Of a DNA stretch of 64,000 nucleotides, positions 19,680-28,954 are shown piece after piece (position 1 is the first letter of the stretch; the number at the start of each line of letters is the position of its first letter). Source of the stretch: Desulfomonile sp963700305 (GTDB lineage: Bacteria > Desulfobacterota > Desulfomonilia > Desulfomonilales > Desulfomonilaceae). The translations under genes and the position numbers were made by a program. The stretch covers positions 1 to 64,000 of the forward strand of contig CAVOXB010000026.1 in NCBI GenBank assembly GCA_963700305.1, read 5' to 3'. Below the pieces are notes generated by a model that was not told where the DNA came from, made no database searches, and was given only the letters and a program-made list of their open reading frames with translations.

Positions 19680-20897
19680 TTACAGCGTGTAACCGGCCTC
19701 GCCGTGAGATGAGAGGTCCACACCGGACACTTCTTCTTCCTCGGTTACTCGCAATCCCATCACGGCTTTTATTACGTAAAGGATTATGAAGCTGACGACC
19801 ATTGAATAGACTATTGTAACCACCACCGCGATTATCTGCGTCCAGAGTTGACCGGCATTTCCAAAGAATAGCCCGTCGTTGCCTGCCGCGTTTATGGCCT
19901 TGGAAGCAAATAGACCAGTTGCGAGCGCTCCCCAGATACCGCCTATCGCGTGCACTCCGACAACGTCAAGGGAGTCGTCATACCCGAGAGGACCTTTTGC
20001 CAAAACGGCCAGGTAGCACACAACACCCGCAACGCCGCCGATTATGACTGAAGATACCGGGCCTACGTACCCTGAGGCCGGAGTGATGGCCACTAGGCCC
20101 GCAACCGCGCCGGATGCCACGCCTAAAGTGGTGGGTTTGCCTCTGATGATCCATTCGGCCATTACCCAGGAGACCGCTGCCGCCGCTGTGGCCATGTGAG
20201 TCACGACAAACGCCATGGCAGCCGTACCGTCAGCCTTCAAAGCACTACCTGCATTGAACCCGAACCAGCCGAACCAGAGGAGACCAGCTCCCAAAAGAGT
20301 GAGGGTAAGGTTGTGAGGTATCATGGGAGCTGTGCCGTATCCCTTGCGTTTCCCGAGAACCAATGCGCAAGCCAAGCCCGCGACTCCAGCGTTTATGTGA
20401 ACTACAGTGCCGCCTGCGAAATCAAGTGCTCCCATCTTGAGCAGCCAACCGTCAGGCCCCCACACCCAGTGGGCTACAGGCGCATAGACTAAGGTACACC
20501 ACAGGACCATGAAGACAATGAACGAGCTGAATTTCATGCGTTCTGCAAAAGAACCCGATATGAGCGCCGGAGTAATCACCGCAAACATGCATTGGAAGAT
20601 CATGAAAGTCAGACCGCAAATAGTTTGATCAGGCCAGACTTCGGCTCCTACGCCTTCCAGAGCGAAGTGCTGTAGGCTGCCCAGAAGGCCGCCACCAATA
20701 TCCGGGGCAAAGGCAAGACTGAAACCGTAAAAAAGCCAGATAAGGGACGCCAGTCCCATAAGAAAGAAACTGTGCATCATGGTTGAAAGCACGTTCTTGG
20801 ACCTGGTCATTCCTCCATAAAACATGGCCAAACCCGGCGTCATAAGGAGCACCAAAGCCGAACAGGCCAAAACCCATGCGTTGTCTGCAGCATTCAT
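19680..20897 (-). CDS. amt: Ammonium transporter Amt (second copy)
   Basis: A channel protein of 405 residues from the chosen ATG at 20895-20897, which has GGAGGTG about 9 bases upstream. A longer in-frame extension to 20963 lacks a ribosome site. Motifs are MTPGLAMFYGGMTRSKNV, MGALDFAGGTVVHINAGVAGL, LLWFGWFGFNAGS and VVGVHAIGGIWGALATGLF. It is clearly paralogous to amt1 and has the same PII-contact tail MGLRVTEEEEVSGVD. It forms an operon with the second PII. Two amt-PII pairs in tandem suggest separate affinity or regulation. Confidence 0.94.
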   Translation of the reverse strand: MNAADNAWVLACSALVLLMTPGLAMFYGGMTRSKNVLSTMMHSFFLMGLASLIWLFYGFSLAFAPDIGGGLLGSLQHFALEGVGAEVWPDQTICGLTFMIFQCMFAVITPALISGSFAERMKFSSFIVFMVLWCTLVYAPVAHWVWGPDGWLLKMGALDFAGGTVVHINAGVAGLACALVLGKRKGYGTAPMIPHNLTLTLLGAGLLWFGWFGFNAGSALKADGTAAMAFVVTHMATAAAAVSWVMAEWIIRGKPTTLGVASGAVAGLVAITPASGYVGPVSSVIIGGVAGVVCYLAVLAKGPLGYDDSLDVVGVHAIGGIWGALATGLFASKAINAAGNDGLFFGNAGQLWTQIIAVVVTIVYSMVVSFIILYVIKAVMGLRVTEEEEVSGVDLSSHGEAGYTL

Positions 20898-21024
20898 CTC
20901 GAGAACACCTCCGAATATGCTTCGTTTATTAAGCCGTCGCGTTTCTTGGGGGTGAGCGCTCACGATTCCGCGGGAAACTGATCAGAGCAGTCGAAACGGC
21001 AGCTTTTTTCTTGGCGGGTAATAA

Positions 21025-21040
21025 AGCAAGGGGAGTGCCA
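21025..21040 (-). promoter_or_regulatory. Sigma-54 promoter of amt2-glnK
   Basis: On the minus strand it reads TGGCACTCCCCTTGCT, a perfect TGGCAC-N5-TTGCT. It lies about 128 bases upstream of the amt2 ATG, the same distance as in the amt1 operon. No clear NifA site (TGT-N10-ACA) was found by eye just upstream. Confidence 0.88.
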
Positions 21041-21168
21041 AGATTGAAAGTATCGAGAATAAGTAGGTAAGCCGCTGAATTGCGTCGTTTTTCGGTAAAA
21101 GGAATCAATACGCTGGCGTACGATTAGTCACCAAAACTGACATATATGTAGGTATTGGATAGGCGGGG

Positions 21169-22732
21169 TTACATTATCGTACGGAAACGCCTGGGGCTTA
21201 TGCCGAGCTTCTTCACTCGTAAGCCCATTATCCGCTCAGATATGCCAAGGGCGCGGGCCGCTTTGGCCTTGTTGCCACGAGCCGCTTTCAGCGCGTCCAG
21301 GATCAGGTCGCGCTCGATATTCTCTAGGGTTCCGTCCAGAGTTCCATGATGCGTTGTTCCACTCGCTTCGGCAGTTTGCAGGGTTGGCGGCAGGTGATGC
21401 CCGTGTATTACGTTATCGCTGCTCAAGAGCACGGCGCGTTCCATGCAGTTTTCGAGTTCCCTGACGTTTCCGGGCCAGTGATAGCTCATGAGCATGTCAA
21501 TTGCCGGGGTGGAAATCCGCCTTATGGTTTTGTGATTGGCCCTGCTGTATTTCTCTACGAAATAATCCGCAAGAAGCGGGATATCGGTTTTTCGTTCTCT
21601 AAGGGGGGGGGATATGTATTGGGAAGACATTCAGGCGGTAATACAAGTCCTGACGGAATATTCCCTCTGTAATGAGGTCTTCCAGGTCCCTGTTCGTTGC
21701 AGTAATTACACGAACGTCAACTTTGATGGTCACTGTGCCACCTACGCGCTCGAATTCCTTTTCCTGAAGGACTCTTAATAGTTTGATCTGGGTAGTAGGG
21801 GAAAGGTCACCTATCTCATCCAGGAAAATGGTCCCTCCGTTGGCCAACTCGAAACGGCCTTTCCTGGTCGCTATGGCTCCGGTGAACGCTCCTTTTTCAT
21901 GGCCGAACAGTTCACTTTCAACTACGCTTTCCGGCAGCGCGCCGCAGTTGACCTTAATGAAGGGTTTTGTAGACCTGAGGCTATTGAAGTGTATCGCGTG
22001 CGCTACCAATTCCTTGCCCGTGCCGCTTTCGCCCCTTATCAAGGCGGTAGTGTCGCTTTTGGAAACCTGGGCGATAAGATCATACACAACCTGCATTCCC
22101 TTGGAATTCCCGACAATATTGGATGGTCTGAAACGCTCTTTGAGCTGATGCTGAAGACGAAGGTTTTCCTCCAAAAGTCGATGGCGCTCTTCTTGGGCGG
22201 ATTGTCTTAGTCGAACCGCCTGGGCAATCATTGAGGCTATTATGGAAAGCAAGCGCACATCTTCTTCAAAGGCCACCACTTCTTCGAAGAGACGGTCCGC
22301 GCTGAGAGTGCCCACAACTTCGTTCTCAATTTTGATGGGTACGCATATGAAAGAAATATCCTCTTTTCGGAGGCCCTTGCGCGCCCCTGTGCGGTCCAGG
22401 AATAGCGGTTCATCACTGATGTGGGGGACCACAGCGGGCTTGCCGGTCCTGACTACTTTGCCGATGACTCCTTCTCCGGGCCTGTATCTGCCTCGTTCTT
22501 TTTGGGTTTCCGAGAGGCCGTGGGCAGCTTCAATAAAGATTTCCCCTGATTCGCGATTCAGAAGCGTGAGAGTGCCTCGCAACATGCCCATATGTTTTGC
22601 TATATGGTCGAGGACAGGCCCTACGACATCTCGAAGGTCCAGGCTGCGGTCCAGAGTTTGGCTTATGTCAAAGAGCAGCAAAAGTTCCTGGACCTCTCTT
22701 TTGACTTTTGGCTCTCCGTTACGATTTTCCAT
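21169..22732 (-). CDS. NifA-like sigma-54-dependent activator, frameshifted in a C9 tract
   Basis: The protein would be about 520 residues. The N-terminal GAF domain (about 20-170) carries GRYRPGEGVIGKVVRTGKPAVVPHI, typical of NifA. The AAA+ domain (about 205-440) shows the Walker A GESGTGKELVA, the sigma-54 loop GAFTGA in EKGAFTGAIATRKG, the Walker B GGTIFLDEIGDL, and YHWPGNVRELENCMERA. The C-terminal Fis-type helix-turn-helix has KAARALGISERIMGLRVKKLGI, close to the NifA/VnfA form. The frame breaks at a run of nine G (21603-21611 on the plus strand); eight would give IPPLRERKTDIPLL. This may be a homopolymer error or phase variation. Its place next to two sigma-54 amt operons suggests it controls them. 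No nif structural genes are in the window. Confidence 0.85.
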
Positions 22733-23092
22733 GTTATCCCCGGGAAAAAGAGAACTTCAGTTATGCCCACGCGGCAACCTTACCAAATTGTAGGATAAGT
22801 CAAAACAAGTGTCAAAATGGTATTGCGCTTTCGTAAAACTTTTCGCGATTCGCAGAGTAATGAGGAGGAAACGATTTGTTTTTGCCATATTGTTTGAATG
22901 TCGTAAGTTTTACTTCTAAGAGGGCATGTTTATTCAGTTACAGTTAAAAGAAATATTCATGCAACTTTTGCACAGCAAAACGCACAAACTGTGCTTTGTA
23001 ACAGACATTCGAGCACATTGCAACACCTTGTTTACTGTGCGAGAGCTCCGAAAAAGGGGCTACTGATTGCATGCATGGAGGACAGGAATAGA
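22733..23092. other. 360-base spacer, no feature recognised
   Basis: AT-rich upstream region of the NifA-like gene and downstream region of the Lrp-type gene. No family-like open frame, clear terminator or repeat was seen. Confidence 0.4.
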
Positions 23093-23548
23093 TCAGAACT
23101 TGAAATCCACCCTGATTTTGAAGATCCGGTTTGCAGGGAAGTCGAGTATTTCTACGCCAGTTTTTTGGGAAAGCTCTTTTATGATGCGTTCCTTTTCAGA
23201 TTGGGACGATGCGATTAATGTGAACCACACGTTGTATTTGTGCTTTCTTTCGTAATTGTGAGTCACCCCTGGGCACGTGTTGACTGTCTCAACGAATGAG
23301 TCGAACTTTTCGGGAGGAACTTCTGCTGCCAGCAAAGTGCTCACGTAGCCGACGCGCCGCGAGTTGATGGAAGCTCCCATACGCCTGATTATTCCTTCAC
23401 GTTTCAGGGCGGTTATGCGGTCCAGGACCTCTTTCTCCGTCATGTTGAGCTTTTCGCCCAGCACGCGGTAAGGATGGGGCTCAACGGGAAAACCCACCTG
23501 AATTTCATTAAGAAGTTCCTTGTCCCTAGAATCCATGAACGGCCTCAT
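23093..23548 (-). CDS. Siroheme decarboxylase subunit-like Lrp/AsnC-type protein
   Basis: A 151-residue protein with an N-terminal winged helix (about 8-60, DKELLNEIQVGFPVEPHPY and EVLDRITALKREGIIRRMGAS) and a C-terminal ferredoxin-like domain with GVTHNYERKHKYNVWFTL. The FPxxxHPY and VTHNYER..YN.WF motifs are those of AhbA/AhbB and NirD/L/G/H proteins. These convert siroheme to 12,18-didecarboxysiroheme in the alternative haem and haem d1 pathways. The working enzyme usually has two such subunits, and only one gene is here. It lies 22 bases after mreB in the same direction. A plain transcription regulator role cannot be excluded. Confidence 0.75.
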   Translation of the reverse strand: MRPFMDSRDKELLNEIQVGFPVEPHPYRVLGEKLNMTEKEVLDRITALKREGIIRRMGASINSRRVGYVSTLLAAEVPPEKFDSFVETVNTCPGVTHNYERKHKYNVWFTLIASSQSEKERIIKELSQKTGVEILDFPANRIFKIRVDFKF

Positions 23549-23570
23549 TCTTGTTCCATCTTGGTTGTCT

Positions 23571-24618
23571 TTACTTCACAAATATGCGTTCCCATCGCGG
23601 CAGGTCTTCCAGCGCCATTCCGCAACCGCGGACGACGGCAGCGAGAGGATCGTCAGCCATATAAGCTCGTATTCCCATCATTTTGTAAACAAGTTGATCC
23701 AAACCCGAAAGCAGCGCTCCCCCACCCGAGAGTATCATGCCCCGCTCCTTCACATCTGCCAACAGCGCTGGAGATGCGTTTTCCAGGGCCCTTCGAATGG
23801 TATCAAGTATTGCGTCGACCGGTTCCTCAAGGGCTTCAGCTACATGGTTGGATGTTACTTCCACTGTTCGAGGGCCGCCTTTTCCAAGTTCTTTTCCGGT
23901 TACCGGCATTTTGTTCACTGATCCGCTTTTATCTGCGCGGCCGATGCGGATTTTGATTTCCTCCGCGAGCTCTGGGGTCACCTCGATGTGCATGTTTTTC
24001 TGAAGATAGCGCAATATGGCCTCATCCATTTCATCTCCGGCAACACGAATGGATTCGCAGTAAGCGGTCGCACAAAGAGAGATTATTGCTACTTCGGTAG
24101 TTCCCCCTCCTATGTCCACAACCATGTTGCCTACGGGCATGTCAACGTCCAGCCCCGACCCCAAAGCCGCGGCCATGGGCTCCTCCATCAGGAAAATATG
24201 GCGGGCGCCAGCCTGGTAAGCTGAATCCTTGACCGCTCTTCTTTCTACCTGCGTAATCCCCGAGGGCACTCCGATTACGATTCGCGGGTTAAGCCAGAAC
24301 CTTGGCGTGAATGCCTTTCCAAGGAATCCCTTCACCATAGCCATGGCGGCGTCGAAGTCTGCTATCACGCCATCCTTGAGCGGCCTTTCCGCGCGGTACA
24401 TGGGGAGGAGTACGTCCCAGAAACTGGCGAGCAGTCCTGCCAATCGCAACGGGCTTGTTGGTGCGGGTATCTATCGCGACCACTGAAGGCTCGTTGACAA
24501 TGATGCCTTTGCCTTTGACGTAAATAAGCGTATTGGCTGTTCCCAGGTCCATAGCCAAGTCCACCCGCAGACCCTCGGAAAACCCCAGAAAACTCAAAAG
24601 CTTGTTGGCAAAGGTCAT
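23571..24618 (-). CDS. mreB: Rod-shape-determining actin homologue MreB, frameshifted
   Basis: A bacterial actin that forms membrane-bound filaments guiding lateral wall synthesis. The N-terminal part shows LAMDLGTANTLIYVKGKGIIVNEPSVVA (phosphate 1 loop). The rest shows AERPLKDGVIADFDAA, VIGVPSGITQVERRAV, MVVDIGGGTTEVAIISL (phosphate 2) and GMILSGGGALLSGLD (adenosine motif). The join is near 24408: the first frame reads FLGRTPPHVP and the second resumes at AERPLKDG, so about one extra base is present. Total length is about 348 residues, normal for MreB. No mreC or mreD follows; the next gene downstream is the Lrp-type gene. The ribosome site is weak. Confidence 0.9.
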
Positions 24619-25010
24619 TTGTCAGTCCATGGAACGCTTTTTCGATTTAGATTGGGGGCTGATCCCGTAGGAATCAAAAGAAAACGGAATTGTGCCGTTG
24701 CCAGAGAATCGGGGTGTGAGACCGGTGTCATTGCGAGGAGTAAAACGACGAAGCAATCTATTCCTAACGGTTGGGAGATTGCCACGGGCTTACGCCCTCG
24801 CAATGACAGTGGCTTTTTTTGCCAAGAGAACAATTCAGAAAGAAAATATTTCCCCACCTTGAAAACTCTCCCAGCGCCTTAGAAAAGCTGGAGAATGCTG
24901 CTTTTGTCCCCCCTATCCAAAGGGGAGCAAGGCGCGATTTTTGTAAGCCGTCGAATTTGTTAACCACAACAATGCCTGCGTGAGTAAATCCAGGGACGCA
25001 GCCCCGCTGA
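24619..25010. other. 392-base spacer with repeat
   Basis: Region between the cdaA-ybbR gene and mreB. It holds the TGTCATTGCGAGG element at 24726-24808 and a short CCCCCCTATCCAAAGGGG hairpin near 24908-24925. No gene is seen. Confidence 0.5.
24726..24808. repeat. TGTCATTGCGAGG-type inverted repeat, full unit
   Basis: The ends TGTCATTGCGAGG and CCTCGCAATGACA are exact inverted repeats about 57 bases apart. Inner blocks GAAGCAAT and GGGAGATTGCC also pair partly. Another unit is at 27800-27872 and part of one is at 10737-10772. It looks like a small non-autonomous palindromic element. Confidence 0.8.
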
Positions 25011-26446
25011 TTATGGTTTTTCAACATCCAGAATCACCGTAACCTGCACGGGATCCACAGAATCAATCCGTAAACCCTCGGGCTTTATAACCACCGGAAT
25101 TGTCACCTTGCCTTTGGCATGCAATTCCGCTGCACTGACCGGTTCGGTTGTGATGGACGTTACTTTCTTAAGATCTCCTTGGAGAGCTTTGATTAGAATC
25201 TCCGGAGGATTTACCTGAACTTTAGTGTTCTCAGGCAAGTTTCCCACAATAGTAGGCACAACGGTAATTTTTTTGGCCAAAGCGGCTTCAATTGTCAGAT
25301 GAAGGTCTGAAGGCCTTATTTGAGCTATTTTTATGCCTGGAGGCACCAATAAATTCTTTTCTGAGATCCTGAAATAATTCAGGCCAGGCAGGACATTACT
25401 CAAATCCACCACAGCCCTCACTGAAGCCGGATTCACGTTTGCAAGTCCTGCCTCGGAGCCGCGCAGTCTTACATCGATCCGATCCATCCATTGACCGGTG
25501 ATCTCCATAACAGGCGGCAGATTCGTGTACTGTATGGGAACTGACATTCCCACTTCCGAACGCTGCGGCCCAACTATTACGAACCACAGAAAAACTGCTG
25601 AAGCTACGGAAAGAATCTTGAGACGCCAGTTGGATGTGAGCAAAGACATGAAACCGGGTCGAGGCTGAGGCTGTTCACTCTTGAATTGGCCGAGTTCTCT
25701 CTCCAGGGACTGTCGGAAATCACCCTTCTTTTTGAAATTGGTGATCTCCTTTCTCTCTACAACTGAAACCTCACCACGCTCCTCGGAAACAACTACGCAG
25801 AATGCATCTGTTTTTTCAGTTAATCCCAAAGCAGCCCTGTGCCTCGTGCCGAACCTGGAGCTTAGATCTTCATCCCTTGATAGGGGCAGTATGCATCCTG
25901 CGGATCTTATTCTACCTCTGTGGATGAGCACCGCTCCATCATGGAGTGGCGACGTCTTTTGGAAAATCGTGACAATAGCATCCGATGAGACAATGCTGTC
26001 CAGAAGCTTGCCATGGAGAATCACATTGTCCAGACGGTTCATCCGTTGGAATACGATGAGTGCGCCGACTTTGTGTCGAGCCAGTTCTGCAGCGGCTATT
26101 ACCATTTCATCAATGAGGTCAGGCTCAATATCATTGTTATGAATGCCGCTCAAATACCGGATCGGAGAAGCTCGATCCAGCATTTCTCTTATCTCCGGCT
26201 GGAATACGATCACCAGCACCACGATTATCGCCGCCCACAAATACTGAAACAGAACTGAAGTAAGAATGAGACCCATAGAGGAAGCGGCCAAATAAAACAG
26301 GCCTATGCCGAACATCGTGGCGAGGATCTGAAACGCGCGGTACCCTTGAGCCAAGCAGTCACAAAGTAGATAAGGCAGGCCATAATCCCTATGTCTACGA
26401 AATTGACGGCGCTGAGGGAATAGAAAACGTCTCTTAGGGTCTGCAT
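25011..26446 (-). CDS. cdaA: Diadenylate cyclase CdaA fused to YbbR domains, frameshifted near start
   Basis: The enzyme makes cyclic di-AMP from two ATP. The N terminus, starting MQTLRDVFYSLSAVNFVDIG at 26446, has three membrane helices. The DAC domain follows, with the catalytic DGA in SPLHDGAVLIHRGRI and the RHR in SSRFGTRHRAALGL. After a linker a further membrane segment (LKILSVASAVFLWFVIV) leads into about 200 residues with YbbR repeats, such as VPIQYTNLPPVMEITGQWMDRIDVRLRG. In Bacillus these are two proteins, CdaA and its regulator CdaR; here they run on as one frame. A one-base loss near 26340 (TACCGCG for TACCCGCG) splits the first helices from the rest and is probably an error. Confidence 0.87.
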
Positions 26447-26921
26447 ATTCGTCTCTGAAAAATGGTCCGGCCTGGAGGTACATTCCGAGATGGGCAATCT
26501 ACGTTCCGATATCCAAATCATATTTCCGGCGGTTTTGCAAGTTTGACGAGCATTGAGCTTGCTTCCGCGATCTCTAGCATATTGGGGTCAGGAAATCTTA
26601 TGACCTGTTGGTAGCTCGTCAGCGCATAGCGCGGCCAATTCTAGGTTCATGAGGATATGCACAATTTCTGTGGATAACTTGACAGTAAATCTGTGCACAA
26701 CTTTCAGGGAGCGGCTCTTCAAAAGCATTTTTGACAAAATGCCCCACGGCGGTGCAAGTGAAAATGGTTAGTAAAATCAGGTGAGAAGCTAAGACCCTGG
26801 AATCCCAGGCCCTTCCGAATGCGCTTTTTTAGACCATCTTGGAAGTTATTAACACCTGTTGATAAATCATTGTGGCAAGGTGTCATTCCCCGCGTATCCA
26901 CTTGACTAAATCCCAGACTTC
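26447..26921. other. 475-base spacer with DnaA-box-like words
   Basis: No gene is seen. The sequence TGTGGATAA (about 26670) is a perfect DnaA-box match. TGTGCACAA (about 26693) and TGTTGATAA (about 26859) are near matches, set in AT-rich DNA. This may be chance or a minor DnaA-bound site. Confidence 0.35.
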
Positions 26922-27746
26922 ATGATTGATATTCACATGGCTCAAATCGTGATTTTTCCGGATCAGGCCTCTTTTGAGGCGGGAATCGAAGCTCTTCAAT
27001 CGGTCAAAATATCCTTTGAAGCGATTGAACCTCCAGATTTCTGCCTGGGATTGACCGCGACCAGTATTCTGGTAGCCGGAATGTCCACAGATATTTTGGG
27101 GATGTTGGAAAGTAAGGGAGTGCTCGTAAGCGGTATAGTCCCTCATGTAAGATTTCGAAGAGACGTTCCCGAGGCTGACCCTCCAGACTCCAAGTGGAGG
27201 GAAATCATAGGAGAATTTCGAATCACTTCAATCAAACCGAGTCTTACGGACCCTACCAGATTGAGGGTGGAATCGGTTTGTGAGAAGAGCCTGGATGCGC
27301 TGATACCGTACATGGCAAGATTTATAAGAGGCGGAGCATTTCATCCCAACGGTCCTGTATTGGCTTTCGAGGAGGAGCACAGACTCTTGTCCTTCTGGGG
27401 CAACAAAATAGTGATTTGTCGAGCGGACGATCTTCTGGATGCGTGGATTCTGATCCGAAGCGCCGTTGAACTCATAATTCAGGCATGGGAACGAAAAGAC
27501 ACCCTTATGCCCGAAACGAAAGTGAGGCTGGGCATAGGCTCTGTAGAAATCTTCAAGCGGCTCCCTGCAACCAATTGCAAAGTCTGCGGTCATGAAAACT
27601 GCGTGGAATTCTCTCTGGCGTTATTGACTGGAAGATCGCACCTGGAACAATGTGTTCAAATACAAGAAAAATCGGAATGCCGCGAGTCTCTGGAATGGCT
27701 CTTGAGAGCCGTTGGTTTGATGCCTCGGGATACTTCTTCAAGATAG
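26922..27746 (+). CDS. Fe-S domain protein of unknown function
   Basis: A 274-residue cytosolic protein. The first 200 residues match no family I recognise; they begin MIDIHMAQIVIFPD and have an alpha/beta look. The C-terminal part has LPATNCKVCGHENCVEFSLALLTGRSHLEQC, the four-cysteine Fe-S domain (CxxCxxxxC...C) found in the corrinoid Fe-S protein gamma subunit of CO dehydrogenase/acetyl-CoA synthase and in Rnf/electron-transfer proteins. It stands alone here, with no Wood-Ljungdahl genes nearby. A second ATG five codons on (MAQIVIF) may be the real start. It probably binds one 4Fe-4S cluster; the partner is unknown. Confidence 0.7.
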   Translation: MIDIHMAQIVIFPDQASFEAGIEALQSVKISFEAIEPPDFCLGLTATSILVAGMSTDILGMLESKGVLVSGIVPHVRFRRDVPEADPPDSKWREIIGEFRITSIKPSLTDPTRLRVESVCEKSLDALIPYMARFIRGGAFHPNGPVLAFEEEHRLLSFWGNKIVICRADDLLDAWILIRSAVELIIQAWERKDTLMPETKVRLGIGSVEIFKRLPATNCKVCGHENCVEFSLALLTGRSHLEQCVQIQEKSECRESLEWLLRAVGLMPRDTSSR

Positions 27747-27799
27747 AGAGCCTTTTTTGTACAGTTCGCCATTCCTTAAATAACGCACGTCGCATCAAC

Positions 27800-27872
27800 T
27801 GTCATTGCGGGGAGTGAAACGACGAAGCAATCCCAAATAGGGAGATTGCTTTCGGCCTGGACACCCTCGCAA
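27800..27872. repeat. TGTCATTGCGAGG-type repeat
   Basis: It starts TGTCATTGCGGGGAGTGAAA and ends CACCCTCGCAA, similar to the unit at 24726-24808 but more diverged at its right end. It lies between the convergent Fe-S protein gene and the oppF-like gene. Confidence 0.7.
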
Positions 27873-27908
27873 GTGCAAATGTCAAATAATTCGTGGACGA
27901 GATAGGTC

Positions 27909-28885
27909 TTACATAGGGATGGGAAAAGCAGGCGCCCTGACGTGGCACGCTGCCATATGTCCTTCTCCCACATCATTCAAAGGCGGAATCGCTTCTTCGC
28001 ATACAGGGATTCTCAGCCAGCACCTCGGATGAAAACGGCAACCCGAAGGCGGGTCGATCGGACTCGGAACATCGCCCTCCAGAATTATTCTTTTTCGTTT
28101 TACTGTTGGGTCTGGAATTGGTACAGCGCTCAACAGCGCTTCTGTGTAAGGGTGAAGAGTTCGTTCGTATATGTCACTCTTCGTGCCTATTTCAACTATT
28201 TTCCCCAGGTACATGACTGCGACCCGATCCGAGATGTGCTCGACAACGGAAAGATCGTGGGAGACAAACAGATAGGTCAATCCTGTACTTCGTCTGAAGA
28301 TCTTCCATTAAATTAAGTACTTGGGATCGTATCGAGACATCCAGTGCGGAGACCGGCTCATCGGCTATGATCAGGCTAGGGTTTAGCGCCAGAGCTCTTG
28401 CAATTCCTATTCGCTGCCTCTGTCCCCCTGAAAATTCATGCGGATATCGCTTTATATATTCGGGTCTCAGACCGACTTCCTCCATAAGGTGGGCGACCTT
28501 CTCACGCCTCTGGGAACGCGTCCCGATATTATGAATCGTGAGAGGTTCCATAATGATGCTTTCGACAGTCTTCCTGGGATTCAATGATGAATAGGGATCC
28601 TGAAAAATGACCTGCATTCGACGCCTTACCTCTTTTGTTTCTGACGCGTTCAGGCCACTGATATCTGTGCCTTCGAAAAATATTTTGCCTGAGGTCGGGC
28701 GCTCCAATCTCAGAATCAGTCTCCCCAGCGTAGATTTGCCACACCCCGATTCTCCAACTAGACCCAGCGTTTCGCCCGGGCAGATCTCCAGGTCCACGCC
28801 ATCGACTGCATGTACGTACTGCACCGTTTCTACTGAAAAGGCTCTTCGATACCGGGAAGTATTTTAGTAGCTCTTCCGTTTTCAC
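27909..28885 (-). CDS. Oligopeptide/dipeptide ABC transporter ATPase (OppF/DppF type), two frameshifts
   Basis: An ATP-binding subunit of about 325 residues. Three frames together read KTEELLKYFPVSKSLF, VQYVHAVDGVDLEI, the Walker A GLVGESGCGKSTLGRL, the Q-loop VIFQDPYSSLNPR, the ABC signature EFSGGQRQRIGIARAL, the Walker B LIIADEPVSALDVS, and the H-loop LFVSHDLSVVEHISD. The C-terminal peptide-transporter extension has GCRFHPRC. Shifts lie near 28830 and 28281 (TACAGGATTG for TACGGATTG). No other transporter subunit is adjacent: downstream is a repeat and upstream a divergent gene. The start is uncertain; a GTG at 28883-28885 is the most likely but has no clear ribosome site. Confidence 0.8.
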
Positions 28886-28954
28886 CAGCGGGGTCGCTGC
28901 TGAATTAAGCAACTGGCAAACTGAATTGGCCGACACGATGAATGCTCCGTCTAA

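Noticed and set aside
21169..22732. Nitrogen fixation gene cluster
   Set aside because: Only a NifA-like regulator is present; no nifHDK or other nif structural genes occur in the window.
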